A DNA stretch of 64,000 bases from Woronichinia naegeliana WA131. Lineage in GTDB: Bacteria > Cyanobacteriota > Cyanobacteriia > Cyanobacteriales > Microcystaceae. The stretch is from contig CP073041.1 of the NCBI GenBank assembly GCA_025370055.1, positions 7,472,272 to 7,536,271 of the forward strand, in the 5' to 3' direction. The notes beneath the pieces are model-generated. The model did no database searches, was not told the DNA's origin, and saw only the letters and a list, made by a program, of their open reading frames with translations. A program made the translations under genes and the position numbers. Each line of letters begins with the position of its first letter. Position 1 is the stretch's first letter. Of the stretch, positions 27,413 through 37,368 are shown in pieces.

Positions 27413-28933
27413 ATGAATAACGATGATCAAGCCCTATTATCCCATGTTCATCCACCCGATTGGATCAATCCTCCTCCTCAAAACTCCTACGATTTAGTTG
27501 TCCTTGGGGCCGGAACTGCCGGATTAGTGGTAGCTGCCGGAGCAGCCGGTCTAGGAATTGGTTTAAAAATTGCCCTAGTCGAAAAACACTGGCTGGGGGG
27601 AGATTGTCTCAATTTTGGCTGTGTTCCCTCTAAAGCCCTGATTCGGGCCGCTCGTGTCCTGGGGGAAATGCAGCGATCGCCGTCCCTGGGAATTACTTTG
27701 GCGACGGAACCTGAGATTCATTTTGCGGCGGTGATGGAACGAATGCAAAAAGTTCGTGCTGAGATGAGTCACCAGGATTCAGCCTCTCGTTTTCAAAATC
27801 TAGGTGTGGATGTGTTTTTCGGCTCGGCCCATTTTTTAAATAATTCAGCAGATAATGCAGCGATCGCGGTGGGAGAGACGATTTTACCCTATAAAAAAGC
27901 CGTAATTGCAACGGGAGCGAGAGCCAAAGCACCAGACATTTTAGGATTAGCGGCGGCAGGCTTTCTGACCAATGAAACCGTTTTTTCCCTGACCCAATTA
28001 CCCTCTCGTTTAGCCCTGATCGGAGGTGGCCCCATTGGTTGTGAATTAGCACAAACATTTCAGCGTTTAGGTTCCCAGGTAATTTTATTTCATAGCCAGG
28101 ATCAGCTTTTAAACAAAGAAGATCAAGATGCGGGCCTGATCATCCAAACTATTTTTAGCCAAGTAGGAATACAATTACATTTGAATACTCAGATAGAACG
28201 AGTAGAAAAAATTGCCAACGGAAAGGTTATTTACTATCGTGATCAGAATCAATTGAAAACCATCACAGTTGATGAAATCCTAGTGGGCATTGGTCGCGTT
28301 CCTAATGTGGAAGGCTTAAATTTAGAAGCAGTGGGCGTTGAATCTGATCAAAAAATAGGCGTAAAGGTTAATGATTATCTACAAACTACCAACCCTAAGA
28401 TTTATGCCGCCGGAGATATTTGTTTAAGTCAAAAATTTACCCATGCTGCCGATGCCACAGCCCGAATTGTTATTAAAAATATGCTTTTTTCTCCTTTCAA
28501 TTTGGGACGAGAAAAACTGAGTCATTTAGTCATTCCAAGAGTGACCTATACTGATCCAGAAATTGCCCAGGTTGGGCTTTCAGAAGCAGAAGCAGGGCAG
28601 CAAAAAATTAGTATTGATATTATTAAAATCTCTTTAGATATCGTTGATCGCGCTATTATTGATGGCGAAACGGAAGGGTTTATTAAAATTATCCTGGCTA
28701 AAAATTCTGATCGCATTTTAGGGGCCACCATCGTGGCTCGTTCTGGTGGAGAATTGATCTCAGAAATCACAACGGCGATCGCGACCAAGATGGGACTGAG
28801 TAAGTTGGCAAAAATTATTCATCCCTACCCCACCCAGTCCGAAATGATCAAAAAAGCAGCAGATGCCTACCGTCGGACAAAATTAACGCCTCGCACCCAG
28901 ACTTTTTTAAAATTCCTGACCAAATTTTCCTGA
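27413..28933 (+). CDS. MerA/dihydrolipoamide dehydrogenase-like FAD-dependent disulfide oxidoreductase
   Basis: A 506-residue class I pyridine nucleotide-disulfide oxidoreductase. It has an FAD-binding GAGTAGLVVAAG (about 31-42), the redox pair in GGDCLNFGCVPSK (about 62-74), a second Rossmann motif (ALIGGGPIGCELAQTFQRLG, about 201-220), an FAD-contacting YAAGDIC near 333, and a C-terminal dimerisation domain with HPYPTQSEMIKKAAD, where His acts with Glu as the general base. Cyanobacterial relatives are often annotated as mercuric reductase, but there is no N-terminal HMA domain and no C-terminal vicinal Cys pair. Mercury is therefore not a safe substrate assignment. Confidence 0.88.
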   Translation: MNNDDQALLSHVHPPDWINPPPQNSYDLVVLGAGTAGLVVAAGAAGLGIGLKIALVEKHWLGGDCLNFGCVPSKALIRAARVLGEMQRSPSLGITLATEPEIHFAAVMERMQKVRAEMSHQDSASRFQNLGVDVFFGSAHFLNNSADNAAIAVGETILPYKKAVIATGARAKAPDILGLAAAGFLTNETVFSLTQLPSRLALIGGGPIGCELAQTFQRLGSQVILFHSQDQLLNKEDQDAGLIIQTIFSQVGIQLHLNTQIERVEKIANGKVIYYRDQNQLKTITVDEILVGIGRVPNVEGLNLEAVGVESDQKIGVKVNDYLQTTNPKIYAAGDICLSQKFTHAADATARIVIKNMLFSPFNLGREKLSHLVIPRVTYTDPEIAQVGLSEAEAGQQKISIDIIKISLDIVDRAIIDGETEGFIKIILAKNSDRILGATIVARSGGELISEITTAIATKMGLSKLAKIIHPYPTQSEMIKKAADAYRRTKLTPRTQTFLKFLTKFS

Positions 28934-28944
28934 ACAGGAAATTT
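28922..28944 (+). terminator. Possible hairpin overlapping the stop codon
   Basis: aaattttcctg-aa-caggaaattt forms a ten-pair stem with one bulged T, followed by a loose T-rich tract (tattatgctttt). It is a weak intrinsic terminator candidate for the oxidoreductase gene. Confidence 0.35.
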
Positions 28945-29005
28945 ATTATGCTTTTATCTGATTTAAGTTTGTCAAGATTTGATAAATATCGAGTAGAAAA
29001 AATCC

Positions 29006-29293
29006 CTAAGAATCCCCTGTTTTTGGCGTTGGAGGACGTTTTTTAAAAATACCTGTCATGGTTATTCCTGTCACCAATAAACCGATTAAACCAATGCCAT
29101 TGAGCAGGGGATAAATTTTTTCTAAATGAATAATTTCAAAAGTATGTAATGAGAGGAGAAATTCCCCAATTTCATCTTGATGGAACCATTCGCCCATAAT
29201 AGTGTAACCAACGCCACTAATCACCGTGACAATTAAAGGTAAGCAGGCAATAAGGGCTAAGGTTCGATGATATTTACGGAAAGTACGAAGCAT
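29006..29293 (-). CDS. Small PepSY-type membrane protein
   Basis: A 95-residue protein with two predicted membrane helices (about 14-34 and 64-84) and the RKYHRTLALIACLPLIVTVISGVGYTI pattern seen at the start of PepSY-associated TM proteins. Between the helices is a short hydrophilic stretch with LLSLHTFEIIHLEKIYPLLNGIG. It resembles one half of a PepSY/iron-reductase-type membrane protein; function unknown. It is convergent with the oxidoreductase gene. Confidence 0.75.
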   Translation of the reverse strand: MLRTFRKYHRTLALIACLPLIVTVISGVGYTIMGEWFHQDEIGEFLLSLHTFEIIHLEKIYPLLNGIGLIGLLVTGITMTGIFKKRPPTPKTGDS

Positions 29294-29384
29294 AGGCGTA
29301 TCATCCTAAACACATTTATTGACAGATATCTTCTTATTCTATCCTGAAACTTACCTTCTGGGCTTAATTGAGATAAAAATAATT

Positions 29385-31074
29385 AGGGCTTGCTGAAAAA
29401 AGCTGAAACCTTTACGGAGAAAAATAGTAGGCGAATTAAGAACCGCTAGAATGCACGAAAATAGGGTAGAATGCCTCAAAACCATTGCATTAAGAAGAGA
29501 GAAAGCAGATGTACCGAAAGCAACAGTACTCAATTGAAACACCAGAAAACTTGAAAAATCTGTTCGGCGGGCAGTTAGACGAAGAAAATCGTTGGATAGA
29601 AATGTCAAAAATGATTCCCTGGGAAGAATATGAGGAAGAATATGCAAAAAACTTCACAGAAAAAAAAGGAGCCCCAGCCAAATCATTTAGAATGGCATTA
29701 GGAGCATTAATTATCAAAGAAATTTCAGGAAAAAGTGACAGAGAAACAGTAGAACAAATAAAAGAGAACCCTTATTTACAGTACTTTATAGGAATGGAAA
29801 GCTATAGTAGCAAAGAAGCATTTAGTGCGTCAATGATGGTTCATTTTCGTAAAAAAATAGGAATGGAATTAATAAATAAAATTAATAAAGAAATAGAAAA
29901 AAAAGCGACGGGTGTAGCGTCAGAAAAAAAAGAAAATGAAGGAAAGTTATTGTTAGATGCGACTTGTACACCAGCAGATATAAAATATCCAACGGATATA
30001 GGAATATTGAATGATGCCAGAGAAAAAACAGAAAAAATAATAGATAAGCTGTATGAAGAAATAAAAGAGAAAAGGAAAGAAAAGCCGAGGACTTATAGGG
30101 AAGTGGCAAGAAAAGAGTACTTAGCCATAGCAAAAAAACGTCGTGTGTCAAAAAAAGAAAGAAGAAAAGGAACAAAAAAACAACTAGGATATATAAAAAG
30201 AAACTTGTCTGATATAGAAAAAATGATAGAAGAGGGAGCAAAGTTAGAAAAACTAACGAAAAAAGAGCAAGAAGAGCTTGTAACGATAGGAAAAGTGTAT
30301 GAGCAACAGTTAGAAATGTATGAAAAAAAGACAAATAAAGTAGAAAACAGAATTGTGAGTGTAAGCCAACCTCACGTGCGTCCAATAGTGCGTGGAAAAG
30401 CGGGAAAAGCAGTAGAGTTTGGAGCTAAAATATCGGCAAGTAATGTGAATGGCTTTGTCTTCTTAGACAAATTAAGTTGGGATAATTACAACGAATCGGG
30501 AGATTTACAAGCGCGAATAGAAGAATATAAAAGGGAAACAGGATGTTATCCGGAATCGGTTCATGTGGATAAAATCTATCGAACAAAAGCGAATCGAGCT
30601 TATTGTAAAGAAAGGGATATAAGAATGAGTGGTCCCCGATTGGGAAGACCGCCGAAAGAGGTGAGCAAAGAAAAAAAGAAAGAGGCACGCTCAGATGAAA
30701 GAGTGCGTAATGCCATTGAGGGTAAATTCGGACAGGGAAAGAGGAAATTTAGTCTTGGTCGAGTGATGGCCAAACTACCTGAGACCTCGGAAACGGTAAT
30801 TGCGATGAACTTTTTGGTAATGAATCTTTCTACTCTACTTCAGAAGACAAAAAGTAAAAAGTTGTAGAGTCGTTTTTCTTGTGAAAAATGGTGTTAATTT
30901 TCCTCTCTTTTGTGAGGAGTGATTTGTGTTGACCTTTTTAGACAGAAAGGAACAATAGATTAAACAAAATCTGTATTTTGATTTGTTTCCATAAGGATAA
31001 GTTATCTATGCTTTTTCAGTCCATACTTCCCTAACCCACATTTCTTTCGTTTTTTGACTTTTTCAGCAAGCCCT
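29385..31074 (+). mobile_element. IS5-like element E, copy 2 (4-bp duplication)
   Basis: The element is 1690 bp, the same length and ends as copy 1. It is flanked by aatt on each side (29381-29384, 31075-31078). It sits between the PepSY-like gene and the porin and interrupts no visible reading frame. Confidence 0.92.
29509..30867 (+). CDS. IS5/IS1182-type transposase, copy 2
   Basis: A 452-residue intact frame. It differs from copy 1 at two residues (QYFIGMES, FSAS) and has the same predicted sequence as copy 4 at 48734-50092. That pattern points to transposition or gene conversion between these two copies. Confidence 0.93.
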   Translation: MYRKQQYSIETPENLKNLFGGQLDEENRWIEMSKMIPWEEYEEEYAKNFTEKKGAPAKSFRMALGALIIKEISGKSDRETVEQIKENPYLQYFIGMESYSSKEAFSASMMVHFRKKIGMELINKINKEIEKKATGVASEKKENEGKLLLDATCTPADIKYPTDIGILNDAREKTEKIIDKLYEEIKEKRKEKPRTYREVARKEYLAIAKKRRVSKKERRKGTKKQLGYIKRNLSDIEKMIEEGAKLEKLTKKEQEELVTIGKVYEQQLEMYEKKTNKVENRIVSVSQPHVRPIVRGKAGKAVEFGAKISASNVNGFVFLDKLSWDNYNESGDLQARIEEYKRETGCYPESVHVDKIYRTKANRAYCKERDIRMSGPRLGRPPKEVSKEKKKEARSDERVRNAIEGKFGQGKRKFSLGRVMAKLPETSETVIAMNFLVMNLSTLLQKTKSKKL

Positions 31075-31436
31075 AATTATAAATCCCTATTAACAAGTAA
31101 GATTCGCAATAAATTCTTCTTTGACACCCTATTTCTCTGTTAATTCAAGAAAAAGAAACTAAATTTTATTATTGGCGATTCTAACCTGATTTCTTCGCAA
31201 TACTTTATGATTGCTTTTTCCTTGACAATAAATAAGCCTAATAATTCAAAATCACTCAAAAACTTAATTACTTACCTCAATCAATAATAAAGCTGAATGA
31301 CTACATTTCTTGACAAAGAAAGCGGTATATAGCTAGGCAGTGTTTTGTGATATGATTTATGTGCCGAAATGTTTTCTTGCCAGAAGATAGGCTCAAACAA
31401 TTTTCTTGTTTTAATTGGGTTTTAATTGGGTGAATT
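31075..31436. promoter_or_regulatory. Leader region of the porin gene
   Basis: This 362-bp stretch is AT-rich and without a gene. It contains the upstream region of the porin. The short duplication ttttaattgggttttaattggg lies just before the start (about 31410-31431). No recognisable Fur box can be claimed by eye. Confidence 0.3.
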
Positions 31437-33089
31437 ATGCTGAAATTTCTTGTCAAAGGCTTGATTGTCTCTGTTTTTTGCGCTGTGATAGCTCCTTTAA
31501 GTCCTCTCCAGGCACAAACCTTAACTCGTCCTCTTCGTACTATCTATAAAACCCAGGCATTAGATGGTTGGTTAGGCGATCCAATCAACAAAGAATCTTC
31601 TCAAGCGTCTCAAGTAACCAGTGTGTCGGAATTGCGCGATGTTTCTCCCCAGGATTGGGCCTACGAAGCTTTGAAAAGTTTAGTAGAACGCTATGGTTGC
31701 ATTGTCGGTTATCCTGATCGCACCTTTCGAGGCGATCGGTCTTTAAGTCGTTGGGAATTTGCGGCAGGCTTAAACGCCTGCATGAATACGATTGAAAGAC
31801 TTTTACAGGAAAATGTTGCTGTTTTGCGAGAAGACTTGGATAAACTCAAGGCTTTGGCTCAAAATTTTGAAACGGAACTCAACGCTTTGGGGACAAAGAT
31901 TGATAACCTAGAAGCTCGTACTGCTTATCTAGAAGATCATGCTTTCTCAACGACGACCAAATTAAATGGAGTAACGGTTTTAGGCCTAGTGGGAGTGGCC
32001 GCTGGTGAGAAAGATCAGGGGCAGGAAACTATTTCTAAAAATCCGACCCTAGGCTATCGCAACCGTCTAGAATTAAGTACTAGCTTTACGGGCGAAGATC
32101 TGCTGTTTACTCGTTTATCGACGGGAAACCAAACAGATTTATTCGACGAGACTGGAACATTTCAGAGTTCTTTAGGTTTTGCCCAATCTCAGAATAACGA
32201 AGTCGGAATAGAAAAAACTTTTTATACTTTTCCCGCAACGGAGAATATTACCCTCGGAATATATGGTACGGGGGGAGCTTTTGATGATTTTAACCGTATT
32301 TTGAATGTTCTAGATGGTGATGGTAATTCGGGATCTATTTCACTGTTTGGAACCCGTAGCTCAATTTATTATGGAGGAGAGGGGGCTGGTCTGGGGATGC
32401 AAAGTCAATGGGGAGATTTCTCTTTCAGTGGCGGTTATTTAGCTCCTGATGCCAACAATCCTAGTCAAGGCAAAGGTGTATTTAATGGGGCCTATGCGGC
32501 GATCGCTCAAGTTGGCTACGTTTCTCCCGATCAGAAAAATACAGGAGTAATGTTAACTTACCGTCATGGTTATAATACCCTGGATACTGAAGTGGGTAGT
32601 CAACGGTCTAATTTTCAATTTTTTGTTGAAGATCAATTAGGACAATCCGTTCCCATTGTCAGTAATTCCTACGGCTTGGAATTTAGCTTAGGTCTAGCGG
32701 ATCGGTTTGTACTAGCTGGCTGGGGAGGTTATACTAGGGCTTTAACGCTGAGTAGTTTAGAAGGTCAGCTTAATCAAGGCAGCTTGGACATTTGGGACTG
32801 GGCCGTTACTCTAGCCTTTCCTGATGCTTTTCAGGAGGGTAACTTAGGGGGAATTGTGTTAGGAATGCAGCCTTGGGTAACAAGTTCTAATGTCATTTTA
32901 AACACAGCCAACGGCCCTGTGAGTGCGGCTGATCGTAATAATTCCTTCTATATTGAAGCTTTTTATCAATATGCTGTGAATGATAATATTCAAATTACGC
33001 CTGGCATTATGATCATTACTGCCCCAGATAACGATACGCGCAATTCATCCTTGGTTATTGGCACAATTCGCACAACTTTTACCTTTTAG
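31437..33089 (+). CDS. Iron-uptake-type outer membrane porin (SLH domain + OprB barrel)
   Basis: A 550-residue cyanobacterial porin. A signal peptide (about 1-26, ending PLQAQ) is followed by an SLH domain (about 68-118: VSPQDWAYEALKSLVERYG, YPDRTFRGDRSLSRWEFAAGL) that anchors to peptidoglycan-linked polymer. Next are a coiled coil (about 120-165, LREDLDKLKALAQNFE and TKIDNLEARTAYLEDH) and a beta-barrel of the OprB family to a terminal Phe (RTTFTF). Such SLH-OprB proteins are the main outer-membrane porins of cyanobacteria, and some pass inorganic iron. The E element begins only 33 bp after the stop, so the native terminator may be gone. Confidence 0.92.
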   Translation: MLKFLVKGLIVSVFCAVIAPLSPLQAQTLTRPLRTIYKTQALDGWLGDPINKESSQASQVTSVSELRDVSPQDWAYEALKSLVERYGCIVGYPDRTFRGDRSLSRWEFAAGLNACMNTIERLLQENVAVLREDLDKLKALAQNFETELNALGTKIDNLEARTAYLEDHAFSTTTKLNGVTVLGLVGVAAGEKDQGQETISKNPTLGYRNRLELSTSFTGEDLLFTRLSTGNQTDLFDETGTFQSSLGFAQSQNNEVGIEKTFYTFPATENITLGIYGTGGAFDDFNRILNVLDGDGNSGSISLFGTRSSIYYGGEGAGLGMQSQWGDFSFSGGYLAPDANNPSQGKGVFNGAYAAIAQVGYVSPDQKNTGVMLTYRHGYNTLDTEVGSQRSNFQFFVEDQLGQSVPIVSNSYGLEFSLGLADRFVLAGWGGYTRALTLSSLEGQLNQGSLDIWDWAVTLAFPDAFQEGNLGGIVLGMQPWVTSSNVILNTANGPVSAADRNNSFYIEAFYQYAVNDNIQITPGIMIITAPDNDTRNSSLVIGTIRTTFTF

Positions 33090-33122
33090 TCAACATTCTG
33101 TTGATATTTCCTACCTGTAAAT

Positions 33123-34812
33123 AGGGCTTGCTGAAAAAGTCAAAAAACGAAAGAAATGTGGGTTAGGGAAGTATGGACTGAAAAAGCATAGATAACTTAT
33201 CCTTATGGAAACAAATCAAAATACAGATTTTGTTTAATCTATTGTTCCTTTCTGTCTAAAAAGGTCAACACAAATCACTCCTCACAAAAGAGAGGAAAAT
33301 TAACACCATTTTTCACAAGAAAAACGACTCTACAACTTTTTACTTTTTGTCTTCTGAAGTAGAGTAGAAAGATTCATTACCAAAAAGTTCATCGCAATTA
33401 CCGTTTCCGAGGTCTCAGGTAGTTTGGCCATCACTCGACCAAGACTAAATTTCCTCTTTCCCTGTCCGAATTTACCCTCAATGGCATTACGCACTCTTTC
33501 ATCTGAGCGTGCCTCTTTCTTTTTTTCTTTGCTCACCTCTTTCGGCGGTCTTCCCAATCGGGGACCACTCATTCTTATATCCCTTTCTTTACAATAAGCT
33601 CGATTCGCTTTTGTTCGATAGATTTTATCCACATGAACCGATTCCGGATAACATCCTGTTTCCCTTTTATATTCTTCTATTCGCGCTTGTAAATCTCCCG
33701 ATTCGTTGTAATTATCCCAACTTAATTTGTCTAAGAAGACAAAGCCATTCACATTACTTGCCGATATTTTAGCTCCAAACTCTACTGCTTTTCCCGCTTT
33801 TCCACGCACTATTGGACGCACGTGAGGTTGGCTTACACTCACAATTCTGTTTTCTACTTTATTTGTCTTTTTTTCATACATTTCTAACTGTTGCTCATAC
33901 ACTTTTCCTATCGTTACAAGCTCTTCTTGCTCTTTTTTCGTTAGTTTTTCTAACTTTGCTCCCTCTTCTATCATTTTTTCTATATGAGACAAGTTTCTTT
34001 TTATATATCCTAGTTGTTTTTTTGTTCCTTTTCTTCTTTCTTTTTTTGACACACGACGTTTTTTTGCTATGGCTAAGTACTCTTTTCTTGCCACTTCCCT
34101 ATAAGTCCTCGGCTTTTCTTTCCTTTTCTCTTTTATTTCTTCATACAGCTTATCTATTATTTTTTCTGTTTTTTCTCTTGCATCATTCAATATTCCTATA
34201 TCCGTTGGATATTTTATATCTGCTGGTGTACAAGTCGCATCTAACAATAACTTTCCTTCATTTTCTTTTTTTTCTGACGCTACACCCGTCGCTTTTTTTT
34301 CTATTTCTTTATTAATTTTATTTATTAATTCCATTCCTATTTTTTTACGAAAATGAACCATCATTGACGCATTAAATGCTTCTTTGCTACTATAGCTTTC
34401 CATTCCTATAAAGTACTGTAAATAAGGGTTCTCTTTTATTTGTTCTACTGTTTCTCTGTCACTTTTTCCTGAAATTTCTTTGATAATTAATGCTCCTAAT
34501 GCCATTCTAAATGATTTGGCTGGGGCTCCTTTTTTTTCTGTGAAGTTTTTTGCATATTCTTCCTCATATTCTTCCCAGGGAATCATTTTTGACATTTCTA
34601 TCCAACGATTTTCTTCGTCTAACTGCCCGCCGAACAGATTTTTCAAGTTTTCTGGTGTTTCAATTGAGTACTGTTGCTTTCGGTACATCTGCTTTCTCTC
34701 TTCTTAATGCAATGGTTTTGAGGCATTCTACCCTATTTTCGTGCATTCTAGCGGTTCTTAATTCGCCTACTATTTTTCTCCGTAAAGGTCTCAGCTTTTT
34801 TCAGCAAGCCCT
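33123..34812 (-). mobile_element. IS5-like element E, copy 3 (4-bp duplication)
   Basis: A full-length 1690-bp copy in reverse orientation, flanked by aaat (33119-33122 and 34813-34816). Together with copy 2 it brackets the porin as inverted repeats about 2 kb apart, an arrangement that could invert the porin segment by homologous recombination. Confidence 0.92.
33330..34688 (-). CDS. IS5/IS1182-type transposase, copy 3
   Basis: A 452-residue intact frame. It is distinguished from the others by NLSHIEK in place of NLSDIEK in the charged insertion, and has FNAS with QYFIGMES. All catalytic motifs are unchanged. Confidence 0.93.
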   Translation of the reverse strand: MYRKQQYSIETPENLKNLFGGQLDEENRWIEMSKMIPWEEYEEEYAKNFTEKKGAPAKSFRMALGALIIKEISGKSDRETVEQIKENPYLQYFIGMESYSSKEAFNASMMVHFRKKIGMELINKINKEIEKKATGVASEKKENEGKLLLDATCTPADIKYPTDIGILNDAREKTEKIIDKLYEEIKEKRKEKPRTYREVARKEYLAIAKKRRVSKKERRKGTKKQLGYIKRNLSHIEKMIEEGAKLEKLTKKEQEELVTIGKVYEQQLEMYEKKTNKVENRIVSVSQPHVRPIVRGKAGKAVEFGAKISASNVNGFVFLDKLSWDNYNESGDLQARIEEYKRETGCYPESVHVDKIYRTKANRAYCKERDIRMSGPRLGRPPKEVSKEKKKEARSDERVRNAIEGKFGQGKRKFSLGRVMAKLPETSETVIAMNFLVMNLSTLLQKTKSKKL

Positions 34813-34897
34813 AAATAATTCGTTGATAGATTATCCTGTGAAACGGTACGATAGGGCTTTCGAGCTCGCGTCAGATGTAATCAACGAAAACTTTACA

Positions 34898-35295
34898 GCA
34901 AGGAATTTTTGCTGGGTGCAGAGAAATGGGCAAAGTTGACGAGCATCTGTATGATTCAATCGGAGAGACGCTTAAAGGACAAAACAGAGTACGAGACCCG
35001 CTACTATATCAGTAGCCTACCGAGTAATGCTCAAAAGTTATGCCAATCTGTTCGCAGTCATTGGTTGATAGAGAACTCTTTACACTGGGTTCTAGACTTG
35101 GCTTTCAATGAGGATGCTTGTCGCATTCGCAAGGATTTCGCGCCTGAGAATTTAGCCGTCTTACGTCATATCGCTCTTAACTTGCTCACAAGGGAAAATA
35201 CCCTGAAACTTGGTATCAAGAATAAACGGCTACGCGCTGGTTGGGACGAGGACTATCTCCTTAAGATTTTACTCGGATAAGATGCTTTTGCCCTG
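34898..35295 (+). pseudogene. ISAs1-family element, right-end fragment with transposase C-terminus
   Basis: The frame 34909-35280 matches the C-terminal 120 residues of the ISAs1 transposase at 52889-53527 ([36 protein letters not shown]), differing at a few positions. It ends with the element terminus gataagatgcttttgccctg at 35295. The 5' two-thirds are missing. The ~80 bp between IS5-like copy 3 and this fragment (34817-34897) have no assigned content. Confidence 0.87.
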
Positions 35296-35318
35296 TGACA
35301 CGCTCTAGGAATTGAGAC

Positions 35319-35345
35319 AAAAAAAGGAAGCTTGGCGGTGCTTCC
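35319..35345 (-). terminator. Intrinsic terminator of the peroxiredoxin gene
   Basis: On the minus strand a stem GGAAGC / GCTTCC with an 8-base loop is followed by seven T residues, about 40 bp past the peroxiredoxin stop. This is a good rho-independent terminator. Confidence 0.75.
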
Positions 35346-35386
35346 CTAATCTTTGGTGAATGTGCTGAATCCCTGATGAGAAAAAA

Positions 35387-36022
35387 TTATTTATTCGGCT
35401 GGGGAGTCAGTCGTAGGTAGGGTTTAATTTCCTTGACACCTTTGGGGAATTTAGTCCGCGCTTCCTCGGTGGGGATGGAAGGTACAACTACACAATCATC
35501 GCCATCTTGCCAGTTAGCCGGCGTAGCGACCTGGTGATAGTCGGTCAATTGCAGAGAATCGATAACCCGTAAAATTTCGGCAAAGTTGCGTCCAGTACTG
35601 GCAGGATAGGTAAAGGTTAAGCGCAGTTTTTTATGGGGATCAATGATAAAAACTGATCGCACAGTCAGATTATTTAAGGAGTTAGGGTGAATCATTCCAT
35701 AAAAACCAGAAACTAGGCGATCGCTGTCCGCCAAAAGGGGATAATTAACCGTTGTATTTTGAGTTTCGTTAATATCGCCAATCCAACCTTTATGGGAGTC
35801 CACATCATCCACACTCAGGGCAATTACCTTAACATTCCGCTTGTCAAATTCTGGTTTTAGGCTGGCCACTGTTCCCAGTTCGGTTGTGCAAACTGGCGTA
35901 AAATCGGCGGGGTGGGAGAATAATACTACCCAGCTATCTCCAGCCCATTCATGGAAGGAAATAGTCCCTTCGCTGGATTCCTGGGTAAAATCGGGAACAA
36001 TATCACCTAATTGCAGTACCAT
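35387..36022 (-). CDS. 1-Cys peroxiredoxin (Prx6 type)
   Basis: A 211-residue thiol peroxidase that reduces hydrogen peroxide and alkyl hydroperoxides. The peroxidatic Cys is in HPADFTPVCTTELG (about residues 37-50, Cys near 45). No resolving Cys is seen in a 2-Cys position; the second Cys (DDCVVVPS near 175) lies in the C-terminal arm typical of Prx6. The conserved Arg is in LTVRSVFIIDP. The length matches the family. It is monocistronic with its own terminator. Confidence 0.95.
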   Translation of the reverse strand: MVLQLGDIVPDFTQESSEGTISFHEWAGDSWVVLFSHPADFTPVCTTELGTVASLKPEFDKRNVKVIALSVDDVDSHKGWIGDINETQNTTVNYPLLADSDRLVSGFYGMIHPNSLNNLTVRSVFIIDPHKKLRLTFTYPASTGRNFAEILRVIDSLQLTDYHQVATPANWQDGDDCVVVPSIPTEEARTKFPKGVKEIKPYLRLTPQPNK

Positions 36023-36177
36023 AATACTTTTTCCTAGAACACTTAAGACATGATCCTAAAGGACTTGAGATTATTGTGCCACAGAAAATCCCCTTTTCCT
36101 AGAGACTTCATGGAATTTTACTGAAAACAGCAGCATTCGTTCTCTGGTCAAGCGTCCCCGAAAACTCTACAATACAA

Positions 36178-36274
36178 TGTATAGCGTTTTAAGCAAGGAT
36201 GAAATCATAAGAATGCTTATACAGCAAAGCTTTGAGAGCTACTTTCATACCTCACTAAGGTGAAAACCGCTATA
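36178..36274. repeat. Short inverted-repeat element (MITE-like, ~97 bp)
   Basis: The ends TATAGCG-TTTT and AAAACCGCTATA are near-perfect inverted repeats around about 70 bp without a reading frame, in the 469-bp gap between the peroxiredoxin gene and psbU. The flanking TA-rich sequence would fit an IS630-type MITE. The rest of the gap shows no gene. Confidence 0.5.
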
Positions 36275-36560
36275 ACTCTCTTGTGTTACTTTAGGAAATG
36301 ATTTTAAATCTCAAATCCTACAACCCTTGTTCAACAAGAATTCTGTCGTTATTTCTGAGGATAAAATAGAATGTGTGTTTTCTCCTAACTTAATAGCTCA
36401 AAAGTCTTGCTATGGAAGAACTTCAGTCTTTGAGGTCTGAAAATGCCTTCCTAGACTAACAGAAGAGAGATAATTTGTTTTAGCCCTGTCTGTGGTCTGT
36501 GCTGGGTGGTTGATTCCCCATCTCTATAAAATTTTGTGTGTTCCATTAGGAGAACTATTC

Positions 36561-36971
36561 ATGAAAATTCTGTCCCGTCTTTTTATTCTATTAACCCTTT
36601 TAGTAGGTTGTCTTGGTTTTCTGGGCCAGGCACCAGCCCAGGCTTTTAATTTGCCGACTTCTGCAACTGTATTAGCGGATGTTCGCGTTAATGCGGTAGA
36701 TGCAAAGTTATCCACTGAATTTGGCAAGAAAATTGATTTAAATAACAGTGATATTCGGGATTTTCGTAGTTTACGCGGTTTTTACCCGAATTTGGCCAGC
36801 AAAATCATCAAAAATGCTCCCTATGAAAAGGTAGATGAGGTTTTAGATCTTCCTGGTTTAAGTGAAAAGCAAAAATCTCGTTTACAGGCTAATTTAGATA
36901 AATTTACTGTGACAGCAACTTCCTCGGAATTAACAGAAGGGGATGATCGTATTAATCCTGGTGTTTACTAA
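36561..36971 (+). CDS. psbU: Photosystem II 12 kDa extrinsic protein PsbU
   Basis: A 136-residue precursor with an N-terminal signal peptide (about 1-30: FILLTLLVGCLGFLGQAPAQA) for export to the thylakoid lumen. The mature protein has the helix-hairpin-helix-like PsbU core: DLNNSDIRDFRSLRGFYPNLASKIIKNAPYEKVDEVL, followed by LPGLSEKQKSRLQANLDKFTV. PsbU stabilises the oxygen-evolving complex with PsbO and PsbV. ATG 36561 is preceded by ttaggagaac, a strong RBS; an upstream in-frame start at 36492 would disrupt the signal peptide and is rejected. Confidence 0.96.
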   Translation: MKILSRLFILLTLLVGCLGFLGQAPAQAFNLPTSATVLADVRVNAVDAKLSTEFGKKIDLNNSDIRDFRSLRGFYPNLASKIIKNAPYEKVDEVLDLPGLSEKQKSRLQANLDKFTVTATSSELTEGDDRINPGVY

Positions 36972-37060
36972 AGTTGATTATTGGGACTACTTGGGTTATC
37001 TTGGGCGGTTCTCATTGTCCAAACTTTAGATAAAATCTTTAAATTTTGTCCTTTAGAATT

Positions 37061-37087
37061 CACTCCTAACCCTAGGGGTGTTTTTTT
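37061..37087 (+). terminator. Intrinsic terminator downstream of psbU
   Basis: CACTCCTA / TAGGGGTG pair (one G-T wobble) around a 4-base loop and are followed by seven T residues. It lies 90 bp past the psbU stop in the same direction. Confidence 0.75.
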
Positions 37088-37368
37088 GTGATTAGAGTCA
37101 ACTGCGATCGCCTTTTTATTATTCTCCAAACCACTCATCTCTTGTCACTCCTGCTTGACGTAAAATTCGCTAGTAACAGGAATGCTTAATCCTAAACTCA
37201 GGCGTAAAGCAGCAATTCTCAGTTTTAGACACAGCAAGCCTTTAAGCCCACATTTCGTACTAAAAAACAAGACAAAGAGGTAGTGTTCTGAATCTGTGGA
37301 TAGATAGCTTTCTAATGGGCAAAGTGACTACGATTCAGAGGATCGATCCACAGGTTTATAACATCATC

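Noticed and set aside
27413-28933. Mercuric reductase as a firm function
   Set aside because: No HMA domain, no C-terminal vicinal Cys pair and no mer neighbours; kept only as MerA/Lpd-like.
36492-36560. N-terminal extension of PsbU to the upstream start
   Set aside because: The extension would precede a complete signal peptide, and ATG 36561 has a strong RBS.
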